DNA of 64,000 bases from contig NC_062220.1 in the NCBI RefSeq assembly GCF_902686445.1, positions 95,356,143 through 95,420,142 on the forward strand, in the 5' to 3' direction. Position numbers and translations under genes: made by a program. Positions 1 to 11,010 of the stretch are shown in pieces. The notes beneath the pieces were generated by a model. That model was not told where the DNA came from, made no database searches, and saw only the letters and a program-made list of their open reading frames with translations. This stretch comes from Sciurus carolinensis (Eukaryota > Chordata > Mammalia > Rodentia > Sciuridae). Position 1 is the first letter of the stretch, and every line of letters begins with the position of its first letter.

Positions 1-1685
1 GGTGTTGAACAAGGCACTAATGTTTCAGGTCCTATTTGGCAAAGAGAAAGTGGATAATCTTTACCCATAATTCATTGTTTTTCAGAAACGAAAGCATGAT
101 TTTGAAAAAATCTGCACAGACACTTAAGCATGGCAAATTAGCACTTTAATATTTAATGCACATTTAAATAATTAAATGTATATTTAAACTCCTGACCTTC
201 CAGATCTGACATTTTTGCAGAGGATATTAGGAAACCTCATGTGGGATTTCTTCACTTCTCTTGTATTGGAGTTGTTGCAATGACTCCTGGTCCTACTCTT
301 TCATTCTGATTTCTCATCTCATCTTATTCTGGGACCCTCTTTGCCCTCAATCCTCCACCCATCTCATCTGGTACCCTTAGCTGGCAAGAGGAAGCACCCA
401 TAAAACAGCACCTATATGCTCTTTCTGTTCTACTGTAGGAGACAGATCTGTTTCTAGTGGTGTGTTCTCAATCTCCCATCTAACATAACTTACTCTGCAA
501 TAACAAGATAAATAATTGCTTTAAAATCAAAGAGGACTTACATTTTATCAGAGATCCCCACCTAAAATACCCTTTTTAGCTAAGCAACTCATTCCTATCC
601 ACCCTTTAATTTAAAAATACTCAATCTCATTATGCCTTACTTAAAACGTAGGTGATTCCCTTTTAATTGGACATACACTGATAAAATGGTTTCTGTGCCA
701 TTATCAAATCCCTCACATAATCCACAATGGAATCTGAAATTCAGGTCATAGGAACCTGTTAACAACTTGTACAGAGTCCCAAAGTGTAGTTAATAAAAGG
801 GAAAGAAGTTTCAGAAGTCAGGGAATACAGAGCTATGTAAAGCAGTTCACTTGGAGAACAGTCATTAATCTCATGTTCAGGGATGGTCTGAAATTGAACC
901 AAGGGACTGGCATATGACCTTGCTACCCAGCAAAAGAGCCTATCAATGATTTCCTTCTCATAATTGGCAAGTCTCAATTTTGCTCATGTTACACATTCAA
1001 AGAAAGATAAACCAGTTATAGAAAGGCTTACGTCATGAGAACTCCACCAGACCTTGATCACAAAGCAACACTCCCCAAGCATTCTAACTATTGTCAGTCT
1101 TGGCCAAAATTGTGCATGAAACTCACTCATGGTAAACATGATTTTTGTAAATGCTGTAGTTACAGACAATGATCAGAAAGCAAAATCTTTTAGCAATGAT
1201 TTAGCCAACTAAAATTCATTTAACCATTTAACCATTTTTATGGCAAGTACATGAATAGGGTCAAGAAAACCTAACCCTTCCTGGATAACTCTGGGTCTTT
1301 GCATGTTTTTCTTTGTGAATGCTGCGATAGTGTAGGGGGAGGAGTGATGCAAAGCACCTGGGAATGGACCTCTTTAGGGTCATCTCTATGTGCCTCGTAA
1401 ATGTGGTGTAGACTGTGAACAGCTGGGACCACCATAATGGGTGCTCCATTAAGTTTGCTGCTAAATCCAAGGGAGAAGCTCATCCACCTTTCCTAAAATG
1501 CCTGCATTAGCACTGCCACAATGATCCTTTTCCCATTACAGAGGCAATTAGAATCTATGTCACCTGGTCTTCTCCCAGCTCCATATTACCATTGATTGGT
1601 GCTGGCTCCAGGCCCAAACTGAGCCAAGCAGTATGTATGCCTGGCATATGAAGGTTCAGAGCCATTGTAGCTGTGGGTAATGTCC
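1..1685. other. Intronic sequence, nothing recognised
   Basis: This AT-rich stretch has no repeat I can name and no plausible exon. Short open frames on the minus strand at 759-1169 and 1261-1740 have no recognisable protein character and no good splice context. Confidence 0.6.
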
Positions 1686-1687
1686 CT

Positions 1688-1790
1688 GTTTCTATGTCAC
1701 AGATGAGGAATCTGAAGCTGACAGGGCTGAGCCCTTGCACAAGGTCATCCAGCTAGAAGCGAGGACCTGGTTCTTTAATCACTACAGTGT
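1688..1790 (-). repeat. MIR SINE fragment
   Basis: The plus strand reads as the reverse complement of the MIR core: a degenerate 'cacagatgaggaa' block, then 'aaggtcatccagctag', which is the ancient MIR signature of an exhausted tRNA-derived SINE. It is strongly diverged. Confidence 0.75.
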
Positions 1791-2104
1791 CCAGCCCTGG
1801 GTCACCTATAGGGTGTTTGTGGGTGGGCTTGAGATGTGTGACCCTCAACATAAATAAACAAGAGGATTCTCTCACTTAAGAGTTGATTTTCACAGTGGTC
1901 AAAATTGTTCAGTGACCAGCCTAACTTCAATGGATCTCAGTAAAAAGGTATGAGAAAATATGTATTTATAGACAGTTGAACAATCTATCTTGGGAACTGA
2001 ATGCAGCAAATCATACTGAAGTACTAAATGCAATGTACTTTCGATTTAGTTTTTGTCTGTTGAGATCAACATCTCTCACATGTATAGAACCATTTGCAAG
2101 GCAA

Positions 2105-2270
2105 ACTTTATAAGACCTAATCCTCACAGTGGCTCTGGGAAATATCACTGTTATTATTATTGCTCCTACCAGTATACAGATGAGAAGGGACTTCTTTGCC
2201 AGAGGGCATGCTCAAGGTCATGCTGCTGGTGAAGGGCCAAGCTGGCACTGCCACCAGGTCCTCCTGTTGG
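2105..2270 (-). repeat. MIR SINE fragment
   Basis: The reverse-oriented MIR order is visible: 'cctaatcctcacagtgg', a TTATTATT tract, 'acagatgagaagg', then 'gctcaaggtcatgctgctgg'. It is a diverged copy of the mammalian-wide SINE. Confidence 0.8.
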
Positions 2271-4311
2271 CTCTCAGCCTTGCTTCCTCAATGAGGGAGA
2301 GATATCTCAACCCTAGGGGGATGAAAATTGGTTCTTGGAGGGGCAATAAAATTCATTCTTTATATGTCTAAAGCACAGATAAACATACATAACATAAACA
2401 TATAACAATTTTAAGGGGAAGATGATTAGGGGGATAAAGTGTCTAAAAAGGCTCCTGGGGGGGTTGGTAATGTAAGAGGTTGAGAAATATTGCTCTCTCG
2501 CCCAGTAGCCTTTCAGACTTGGCCAGGCCCATGTTACCTGTTATTAAAACATTTCTTTTTATAAAGCCTATGCAGTGGGATCTATTTAAACAAATACATT
2601 TAAAAAAAAAAAAGTAAGTTAATGAAGTCACTCTCAGTCATCTGTCTTGGATAGTATAATTGTTACAAATGAGGACTATAGGGGACATACCTCTACTGCT
2701 TGTCTAACAGAACGTGTCAAAGTCCCTGAGCAAAAGGCTATTGCTACCTTAAATGAGCTGCTTCAATGCAAACACACACAGAACCATTTGCTAGCTATTC
2801 TATGGGAAACATCAAAGAAAAAAAATAAATCTATTCATATAAGGCATTTACTTCCAGAGGTCTACCCGTGTGGCAACCCCAAAGACCTGTGTGAAGCTTG
2901 AGAAGCCTTTTGAATAAATATTAGTTAATGGCCTCGACAGTTGAAAAATGGATAACCTCAATCGTACGACATAAGGGCTCTTTAAAAACTTCTCCTCTAC
3001 TTAAATATTCATGTTTCAATTAAAACGTACACCTACTTTATTAGCCACACCAGGCCCAGTTTAGATCAATAACAGCAGTACTAGATGGAATTCTAATGAA
3101 GATAAACAACGCTGAGTCCTCCCAGCTTCCCCTGGGCACAGACACACAGAGCTTCCTTTCATAACTTGCTCCAAGATATTTTACAGTCACCTGCCTCATG
3201 CAAATGAGGAGATTCATGTTTATTCATGGTGAGATTTACAGACCACCTTTCATTCCCTGGGCCAGCTCGGCTAACCAACAGAGCGCTGTCTGCACCGCTA
3301 TGAAGTTGAGCTGGCCTAGGAAGGGGACTCCTGAATGTGTAATTGTCCCTTGAAAAGCATGCACAGAAAGTCAGTAAGCTGAAAGCAGCTTGAAGAGCAA
3401 ACATATTCTCCCATTTTATTCATGCCTTTGCTGACTTTAAGGTTTTAAATGTGATCCCTTTTCTATACCACACCATAATCCACTAGATGTGACTAGTTGG
3501 TGGTAATTTTCTATGGATACTTTTCCAGGGGATTTCTCAGGATCTTTTCCTTCTGGCCTGATCTCCAATTCTTCCTAATTGAGATTTTCTCCCATTGACT
3601 CGGATGAAGCTCATAGCCTGGCCAGGGGCAGCTGCGTCTTTGTTGGGCCTGGGTTCTCCCATTGCACAGTCTCTGTTCTTTTAAGCAGGGATGGTTTCTC
3701 ATCTGCAAGCCTGAGATTCTAACTCCATCCTGTGTACTTAGCTTATTATGCCACTGGATAAAGTTTCACAATAGTCTTTTTACACTAGAATGACTACATT
3801 TTCCAAATCACTAGTTTCTTCCATTTTGGTAAGTTGAAAGTGTGGCAAAGTCATGTGATCTTGGTTTATAATGTTGATTTTGATAGAGTCTAAAGTAGCA
3901 CCAATACTACAAAGAAGTATTTTGATGGTCTCTAAAAAGACTCAGCTACCCCAGACAGTAGGTGGTTGTTGAAGAGGCCTTCATTCTGGTCAGCCATAAA
4001 GTACAAGAGAATCATGAGACCTGCTGATTTTTAGGCTACTACTCATGAGAAACCAAGGTACCTAATAAAGTTGTTTGAAAGAAGATCATGCCAACATCCA
4101 TGAAATTTTCAGCTTAGAGCCTAATTTTGCCAAAGTTAAATGGGTTATTAATTCAGTTTCAGAACTTAATATAGGAATCCTAGACAGCTTCACTTTTCTT
4201 TTTCTTTTTAGTGTAATGGACAAAATAAGTCTTCTTTTGAAAAGGGCAATTTACTCATACTTCATAGGCAGGATTGATCTTGTGATTATGAAAAGAGCAC
4301 TTTACACCTGC
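2271..4311. other. Repeat-poor intronic sequence
   Basis: No transposon is recognised here. The part from about 2900 to 3410 has more CpG dinucleotides than its surroundings and contains an octamer motif and a 9-base inverted repeat, so it may hold a conserved non-coding element. The open frame at 2647-2901 is short, ends without splice context and resembles no family I know. Confidence 0.5.
3195..3210. promoter_or_regulatory. Octamer motif inside a small hairpin
   Basis: The bases CCTCATGCAAATGAGG hold an exact POU-family octamer ATGCAAAT at 3198-3205, and they fold as a 6-base stem with a 4-base loop. About 50 bases further on, GGCCAGCTC (3260-3268) is matched by its exact complement GAGCTGGCC (3308-3316). 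Function is inferred only from the motif. Confidence 0.35.
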
Positions 4312-4475
4312 ATATGACATTTTACTTCCTCAATGCATTTTTACATTTATTACTTCCATTTAATATTGCCCCACCATAGGAGAGGAGATGCTAGTCTCCA
4401 TTTTTTTTTATTTTTCATTAATTTTCTGAGTAGCAGAACGAGGATTAGAATTGCTTCTTACAGACTAACAGACAT
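4312..4475 (-). repeat. Possible MIR or other ancient SINE
   Basis: The order of a 'tttacat' block, 'tttaatattgccccaccatag', a T-rich tract and a region where 'gaggattagaa' occurs is similar to reverse-oriented MIR, but it is too degraded to be sure. Confidence 0.35.
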
Positions 4476-4489
4476 GCTTCCCCATCCAT

Positions 4490-6041
4490 GTAGACAATCT
4501 GTCCTAGTTGGTGGTACATGTCCCATATATCAGCTGATGGTCTTTTTTTGTTTATTTAGCTCAACAAGGCAAAATTTACTTCCACACAAGGATGTGCTTC
4601 TGAGCTGACAGTAATTCTATTGACAAAAATCACCAATAGAGATCAAATCTGCCTTAATGAAAATACTCATTGATAGCTTTGCCCCCACTCCATGAGTTAA
4701 TTATTCTTTATGCAATTGGACCTGAGATAACAGGCCCCAGATAATGCTAATGCATAGTCAAGGATGAGAAACACAGATACACAGAGATCTATTTTTTACA
4801 TGTACACTCTTGTTAGAATTTTTTAACAGGGAGCAGTCAGCCACATGAGCTTTAAATGAGATTCCTGTACCTGAAATTTCCAAATCACTTGTGTCCTCTT
4901 TCCTATCCTGCTCAAAAATGAAGGTTTCCATGAAATGATTATGGGGCCACTTGTGTGCTGAGGTAACCAGCTGCAGTTTAGCCCTTCTCTAATGCCCATA
5001 AAAATGAATAATGCATGCTCTAAAATATTGGTAATAAAAGGCAAAAACATAGAATACAAACTCAATGGTCTGAATCAATGGATTATTCTGCAGACTGCTA
5101 TATTGAAAAACTGAAAGAAAGTACTTTTCAAAGCATAAATATTTTAATCACTCTCCAATTCTACTTCTCTTATATAAATAAAAAACATCCCATCTGCTGC
5201 ATCCAAAGCCTGGAAGAGCAGAAGACAGCTGCTTTTCCAAACATTCTCTTCTAGCAGCCGCTTTAACTACCATGCATCAAATATCTACAAACTGATGTCC
5301 CAAGCAAGGCGGGTTACAGGAGCTATTCCTGTTCTGGATAGACTCTCATATAGTTTGCAGGATAAATTAAATTTTTGAATTGAGGGGCCTTGTATCTCCA
5401 GTGAGGAACCCAGGAAGGCAGATTAGTGAGCCCTTCTCACAGGGCCCTGAGTCTCAGAGTTGACAATGAATCTGCCTTCCATACTCTTTCAAAGTGATGA
5501 GAGTCTGAGATAGTGTCCAAGAAAGTTCAAAAGAAATTGTTTCATGTTGGGTCTTTTAAGATATTTCTAAATTCGAATTTGGACAGTCTTAGGGAACAAG
5601 AGAAAACATTAAATCGACCAGTAACTCCAAGCCCACATTTGTTCCTAAATTCAATCTCCTCTGCTACCAAGTTAATAACAAGAAGAAAAGTGAACTGATT
5701 TCAATTTCAGCACTTCTCTCTTCTTCAATTTATTATCGAGTAAAGCAGAACAGTGGCTGATAGGCAGGCAGTAGGAAAAAAGTCAGAAAGATGGACTTCA
5801 AACTGAACTAGTGGCTCTTACACTGGGCCCTTCTTTGTTGAAAAGGTTAGTGGAGGCAGAACAGGGACATAAAGAAAAGGGACATAAATATATTTGAATT
5901 TGAGTAGCCACTGGCAGAATGTCATAACTAAGATTATGTCTGCCCACAAAAAGAAAAAGAAAAGGCTCATGTTGTCCAGATTTCATTAATTCAAATTGAT
6001 ATACACACTTAAAAATCAAATAGAATTACAAATCAAATATG
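4490..6041. other. Intronic sequence, nothing recognised
   Basis: No named repeat, exon or RNA gene was seen. Short frames at 4823-5065 (minus) and 5513-5698 (plus) show no family resemblance. Confidence 0.55.
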
Positions 6042-6544
6042 TGCTGTGATGGGCAGAATAAGGATCCCTGAAGATGCCCTGTTCCAACTCCCAGAACCTG
6101 TGAGTATGTTACCTTACACAGCAAAGGGGGATTGAATTGCAGGTGGAATTTAGGTTGGTATCCACTGATCTTAAGACAAAGAGATGATCCTGGATTATCC
6201 AAATTCAATGTAATTACAAGGGTCCTTAAAAGTGCATGACCAAGACAGAAGAGGGATGGGATGGAACATCTGAAAGGCTAGATCTGCAGTTTCTGGCTTT
6301 GAAGATGGAGAAACAGGACACAGCCTGAGGAAGACAGGCAGCCTCTAGGAGATGGAAAAAGCAAGGAAACAGATTCTCCCCTAGAGCCTCCAAAAAGACA
6401 CACAGTTCTGCTGACACCTTAATTTTAGCCCAGCAAAACCCATTTTTGGCTTCTGAACTATAGAACTGTGAGATAATAAATTTGTATTGTCTATGCTGCT
6501 AAATTTGTGGCACTTTGTTACAGCAACAATAGAAAAATGAAACA
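6042..6544 (+). mobile_element. MLT1-type LTR (ERVL-MaLR), near full length
   Basis: This is a solo LTR of the MaLR class. The start 'tgctgtgatgggcagaata', the middle 'ggcttccaa'-type block replaced here by 'ctggctttgaagatgg', and 'ggattatccaaattcaa', 'aaggaaacagattctcccc' and 'gaactgtgagataataaa' occur in the order of the MLT1 consensus as I know it. The end is close to 'aacaatagaaaaatgaaac'. The AATAAA at its 3' part is the ancestral LTR polyadenylation region. No internal retroviral genes are attached. Confidence 0.88.
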
Positions 6545-6838
6545 TATGTGATAACAATGTATATAATGGTTGTACTTTTCTGGTCACAAAAGTAACCGGG
6601 AAGGGGGGGGATTATTTCATGTAGAAAATTAAATTTCCTTGTCTTCCTCATCCATGACCCTTCTCTGGTATCTTGACTGATACCAAGACACATGCTGGGT
6701 GGTTAGGTCTTCTCGCCCTGGAGAAGCACGTGTCCTCATACATAATGCTGAGGACTGGAGGAATTTCACAACACAGCCCTGGCAAAGTGGAACTGATCCA
6801 GGGCAAAGTGGCCATAGTCACTTTCAAAGACTATTGAT

Positions 6839-6844
<6 letters not shown>

Positions 6845-6900
<56 letters not shown>

Positions 6901-6907
6901 CTCTCTT
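6845..6907. repeat. (CT)n / (CTAT)n microsatellite
   Basis: About 18 CT dinucleotides are followed by about five CTAT units and a short CT run. The compound structure suggests that one unit grew out of the other. Confidence 0.97.
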
Positions 6908-7838
6908 TTGGCTTGACTGGATGAAGACTATCATCCTGGAGATAATTTGCACCTGAATTACAGAGTATCCCATAATCAACTTAAGTACACTGAAGAGGTT
7001 TGGTTATAATCACAGGGGAATTAATGGGCTTCTTTACTCCCATGTCCTCCTTGAGCCATGCCTATCCTCTGACACAGCTGCTCAAGCACACAGAAGCTCT
7101 GGACTGGAGCTTCTAGATCAATCAGTGTACCATGAAGGGACATCACTGAGGACTAATTTATTGAAATCAATAGATGGCCCAAGATGCAAAGGAAAGATAG
7201 CAGATATGGCTGAGACAGAAAGGTGTAGGTCCTTAAGGGCAGATGAGATCACTGTGCTGAGGGGCAGACAGGTTAGAACCTAAGGATAGAGTCCTTTTCC
7301 TGATTTTGTCTTTGTTTCAGTGTTGTCTTTGTAATCAGTGTTGATTCAAGATGCCATAAACCAGAAACACAGTGAAAAGGAAGAATGAGATGTAAGATCA
7401 GACAGGAGACAGGGATGCAAAGACTAAGAAGAACATTAAGTGCAACTGGAATTCAGATAGGTTATGCATCAAGCCACAGCCCATGAAGGTCCCCTAGTGT
7501 GACTATGAGGCCAGCTTCTCAGACTCTTCAGTTATATTCCTCATACTGGGTGAAGGGGCTATGGTGCTGGTGCCAACCATACCCAGAGCCACATATAACA
7601 GCACATTTAAAGCATTAAAGCCCAACATATGTCTGATCCAATCCTAAAATCAGACATTAGTCATGCTAATATTATTAATCAGGCTTTTATTGAAGGATAT
7701 AGTTTGTTTATTTCTAAGAGCATGGACTGTGCTTCTGTTACCTTTAGGTTGGTCAACACCTTTCTCTCTAGTTGACATTCACATACAAATGCATATGGGA
7801 AAGTTGTGCTCTTGGTGTGGAATTATACCATAGAAAAA
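6908..7838. other. Intronic sequence, nothing recognised
   Basis: No named repeat or exon was seen between the CT microsatellite and the truncated L1. Confidence 0.55.
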
Positions 7839-7848
7839 CCAAAGCACA
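7839..7848. repeat. Target-site duplication, left copy (L1 at 7849)
   Basis: The ten bases CCAAAGCACA recur exactly at 8102-8111 just after the poly(A) tail, marking target-primed integration of the L1. Confidence 0.9.
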
Positions 7849-8101
7849 CATAATGGGGGGTAGGAGGGGTTAGGGTTAGGGCTAGGGAGGGTGGCAAGAA
7901 TGGAGGAAGGAAGGACTGTATAGAGGGAAAAGAGGGGTGGGAGGGGTGGGGGGAAGGGAAAAAATAACAGAATGAATCAAACAACATTACCCTATGTAAA
8001 TTTATGATTACACAAATGGTATGCCTTTACTCCATGTACAAACAGAGAAACAACATGTATGCCATTTGTTTACAATAAAAAAAAAAAAAAAAAAAAAAAA
8101 C
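7849..8101 (+). mobile_element. 5'-truncated L1, 3' UTR and poly(A) tail only
   Basis: The segment is purine-rich, then reads 'tatgattacacaaatgg' and 'atgccatttgtttacaat', and ends in a run of more than 20 A. This is the sciurid L1 3' end, also seen at 42385-43215. It is bounded by a matching target-site duplication, CCAAAGCACA at 7839-7848 and again at 8102-8111, so the insertion is about 250 bases and only the tail was copied. It lies antisense to ELMO1. Confidence 0.92.
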
Positions 8102-8111
8102 CCAAAGCACA
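8102..8111. repeat. Target-site duplication, right copy (L1 at 7849)
   Basis: This is the right-hand copy of CCAAAGCACA, following the poly(A) tail. Confidence 0.9.
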
Positions 8112-8611
8112 GCTCAGGTCAAAGGAGTAGATGCTTATTATAAACCAAGAATTCTCCATATAAACTTATACAATTCCCTGAAAGATACCTTTCATTTAAT
8201 AAGAGTTCTTTTTGACACCTGCATAATCCACAAAGAGACAAACAGCTGAGACAAAACTGTCTTCCTGATCCAATTGGCTCTGTGTTTGTCTACTCCACAG
8301 GTGGAAGAAGGCACCCTTCCCATTAATCTTATAGAATTGACAAGTGATCCAAAACTAACGCCATGAAGTGAAAAGTTCACCTTGACAAAGTTTTTCAAGA
8401 AAGGGTCTCTACTGGTGACTCTGGCTTGGACAAAAGGAACAAATCTACTTATACCTGGGGATTTGTTTTAGTTTTGAAGAAAACTAAAATTGCAGTCTTC
8501 TTCTTCCTCTTGCCTTGCCCACCACCTTCTACAGACAGCTAAGGAATCATACCACAGGCAGAGAAAGATGCCCCTCCAACAAGATGGGAAGCCCTTTCCT
8601 CTACCCCAGAT

Positions 8612-8620
8612 CCACTTTAC
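8612..8620 (-). promoter_or_regulatory. ELMO1: Splice donor after the ELMO1 exon
   Basis: On the minus strand the exon ends AATAAG and is followed by GTAAAG, a near-consensus U1 donor. The cut falls between codons (phase 0), because the last codon is the lysine of EDFNK. This matches the known ELMO1 sequence, in which valine and then methionine follow in the next exon. Confidence 0.92.
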
Positions 8621-8757
8621 CTTATTGAAGTCTTCAGAAGTTGCCCTCATTTCCTTCCATGTCTTATTCAGGAGCTGGATACAGATGCAGAAAAACTCCT
8701 CAAAGGATCTGTCGTGGGTGAAGAACATCGGGTGGAAGTCATTGCAGGTCTCACTAG
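8621..8757 (-). CDS. ELMO1: ELMO1 internal coding exon (end of the ELMO domain)
   Basis: This is one internal exon of engulfment and cell motility protein 1. ELMO1 is the cytoplasmic partner of DOCK180-type proteins; together they act as a bipartite guanine nucleotide exchange factor for Rac in phagocytosis of apoptotic cells and in cell migration. Read on the minus strand, the exon gives two bases finishing a split codon (expected Pro), then 45 codons from [20 protein letters not shown] through [18 protein letters not shown]. From memory of the human 727-residue protein this is about residues 435-479, the end of the ELMO domain. The SETCND start and [10 protein letters not shown] core fit ELMO1 rather than ELMO2. 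No stop or frameshift is present. The following exon, which should begin near the start methionine of the short ELMO1 isoform, is not in the window. The exact exon number is not assigned. Confidence 0.96.
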
Positions 8758-8778
8758 CTAGAGGAAGGAGATGGGAAA
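8758..8778 (-). promoter_or_regulatory. ELMO1: Splice acceptor and polypyrimidine tract of the ELMO1 exon
   Basis: Read on the minus strand, a pyrimidine-rich run leads to an AG at 8759-8758, directly before the exon. The next four bases repeat CTAG, so a second AG lies at 8755-8754. The first AG was chosen because it keeps the ELMO1 frame and supplies the last two bases of the expected proline codon. Use of the second AG would drop four bases and shift the frame. Confidence 0.9.
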
Positions 8779-10145
8779 TAAGGAAGTTTTAGAACAGTGA
8801 AATGAGAGGACACCACAAATGTAGGTTCCCCACAAAGAGACAAGGATGGCATCTTTGCTTAAGCTGCCACGGAGAAAAGACATTTTAAAAATGGCAACCA
8901 AAGGCTAGCCCTCATGCAGCATAGAAGTATAGGGTCAGATTGACAGATCTACACTTACACACATATTTTGTCTGAAGATCAGTTCCAGGACACAGACCTT
9001 ATGGCTTTGTTCCAGGACCACATTGAATATGAGCCCTGTATCTGCCTTTTTGACCTTATAGAGATTATTCCAGTTGCCCCCTTGGGCACAGTGCCTCCAT
9101 CACCCTTAATTTCCCCTTTCTTAACAGAATGACTGGCAGAAGATGGGCTTTCCTGAATACACAATTAATTCCAAGTTTGGAAACGGCATCCATGATTGTG
9201 TCTCCAGGGGGCTCTTTTCCCTCTTATGGCAGTGAGAAGGGGTCATTTGCAATCATTAACCATCTGATGCCATTAACCATTTGTTTTACATTTCCAGGCA
9301 CAGATGGCTGGAGGTCAGACCAACCAAAATGGCTGTGAAGGCTGCGTTGGGTACAGTCCTTGCACAGTACCATGAAATCGGTCAAAATTGCCTTTGAGCC
9401 CACTCCTGGTGGGCTTCCTCAGGTCACACCCCATGCCCTGGGCTCTAGGTCTGGCCACCTCTCTCCTCCTCCTTCTCAGACTAGGATCCTAGCCCTTCCC
9501 TGCATCTCTGCTACCTGCCCAGTTTATACTTTCACAGCCCTTTTATACATATGACACCTCATTCCATCTCTGCAAGGTCTCTTACTACTCACAAGAACAT
9601 TGCAGGGTTTAAGAAACTAGGCTTTGAGACCCATCTCCCCCAAACAACTACATATGCTGTTACTTCAGGTGTAAGTGTTTTTATTTATTTGGAATTGCTA
9701 AAGACTGAATAGTCCTCAAGGCCCAGGATGATAAAATTTTAGGCACTAGAAGTACAAGAGAGAAAGGGGAAGGGCAGAGTAGGGATGGACAGCAGAGACC
9801 TTCTATTGAGGAGAGCCCTGGTGCCTACTGTGTGGATGCACAGCAACTTCACTCATAGAAAAGACTCTGACACAGGCCCCCAGCAGCTGAATGAATCCTG
9901 ACCAGACCTAAGGGGAACATGCTTTCCTCTGACATAGATAAAATTGTTGTATATCCATCTGGTCTATCTTCAACCTTTCTGAATATAGTGGATTCTAGAC
10001 TTCTGATCATTGTCAGTCACAACTGTGTGTGTTTGTAAGCTCAACCCTGAAAGGCACAACCAGATCTGAATACAAGGTTTTCTCCCAAACAGCATAAAGG
10101 CAGAGGTGAGCTGCCCTATACAGTCATGAAGAAAAAGTTTGAGCA
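8779..10145. other. Intronic sequence upstream of the exon, nothing recognised
   Basis: No repeat family is evident. Plus-strand frames at 9129-9338 and 9360-9554 are in non-conserved-looking sequence and have no protein resemblance. Confidence 0.55.
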
Positions 10146-10149
10146 CACA

Positions 10150-10330
10150 AGATTAGGTTCAAGTTCAGTCCATGCCAATAAGAAGCAAGTCACTTCCCCT
10201 TTCTGTGTCTGGATTTTCTTAACTAGAAAATGAAAATGAAATCTCCTGTGCCTTCTCCCTAGGCTTTATCCAGGATCAAATGACACAATTCACTGGAAAG
10301 AGCTTCAGGGAGGATAAAAGAGGTTAACAC
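10150..10330 (+). repeat. MIR SINE
   Basis: The forward MIR order is seen: 'gcaagtcacttcccctttct', 'gattttcttaactagaaaatg', then 'ggatcaaatgac'. It is a diverged old SINE. Confidence 0.8.
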
Positions 10331-10884
10331 AGATGCACAGGGAGGTGGTGGCAGTGACAACGAACGCTGTACCAGCACGGTGGTTGCAGGATCATGGGAG
10401 ACTGTATGACATTTCCCCTAATTCCTAGTCAAGTCTGTTTATATCTCAGCAATTAGAAGCAAGAACACACAAGTCACCCTTTCCCCCAGTCTGTGTTACT
10501 GGCAGTGAGACACTGGCAAATGTGAAGTTTTGACCTGAGACACAAAGCTATTTAGGGAACTTGGAACATCAACACAGGCGGATTGTGCTGTTTGCTGCCC
10601 TGGGCAATGAGCTGTCAGTCTCACTTTCATAAGCACTGAAGCCAATGAAATTTACAAGTCTACAGAAGCACCTTAAAACACTATTACCATCCAAGAACTC
10701 GTTATTAATCACATTATCACAGTATCATTTTTGGACCTAGTGTGATTATATGTGTACTTTATGCCCCAGATAAAATGTTTATGGGATTACTGGAGCTGAG
10801 ATTGCCAGACAAAACTGAGACCCACAAGCCCTGTTCTTGCTTAGGTGAAGAGGGAAGAAGTAACCTCATTAATAACAGGCTGTG
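10331..10884. other. Intronic sequence, nothing recognised
   Basis: No named repeat. The part around 10540-10740 is unique-looking and could be conserved, but nothing specific is seen. Confidence 0.5.
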
Positions 10885-11010
10885 TTAGCTGGATGCACAT
10901 TATGTGCCGGGGGCTCTCCAGGCACTGTCTCACACTGTATCCCTAGAAGGCAGGCATCATGAGCATCCTTGCTTTTGTATAAGGAAGATGAAACTTGGAG
11001 AAATAAAACC
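10885..11010 (-). repeat. MIR SINE fragment
   Basis: The reverse MIR order is present: 'acattatgtgccg', 'ccaggcactgt', 'aggcaggcatcatgagcat', then 'aaggaagatgaaact'. Confidence 0.7.

Larger units (their letters stand above)
1..8620 (-). other. ELMO1: ELMO1 intron 3' of the exon (partial)
   Basis: This is the intron that follows the exon in the direction of transcription, and its far end lies outside the window. I searched it for the next ELMO1 exon (the MQVVKEQ region and the segment before the PH domain) and found nothing. The promoter of the short ELMO1 isoform is expected somewhere in this intron by comparison with human, but no promoter-like CpG-rich segment is visible here. Confidence 0.85.

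Noticed and set aside
7866..7891. Interstitial telomere repeat
   Set aside because: Only two exact TTAGGG steps are present, inside the G-rich tract of an L1 3' UTR, so an L1 origin explains it.
8468..8728. 86-codon minus-strand frame starting at an internal Met of the ELMO1 exon
   Set aside because: Its first 35 residues are the real exon, but it then reads through the donor into intron. The true coding part is 8621-8757.
8490..8792. 100-codon plus-strand open frame overlapping the exon
   Set aside because: It is the antisense shadow of the ELMO1 exon and its flanks; the minus strand has the splice sites and the family match.
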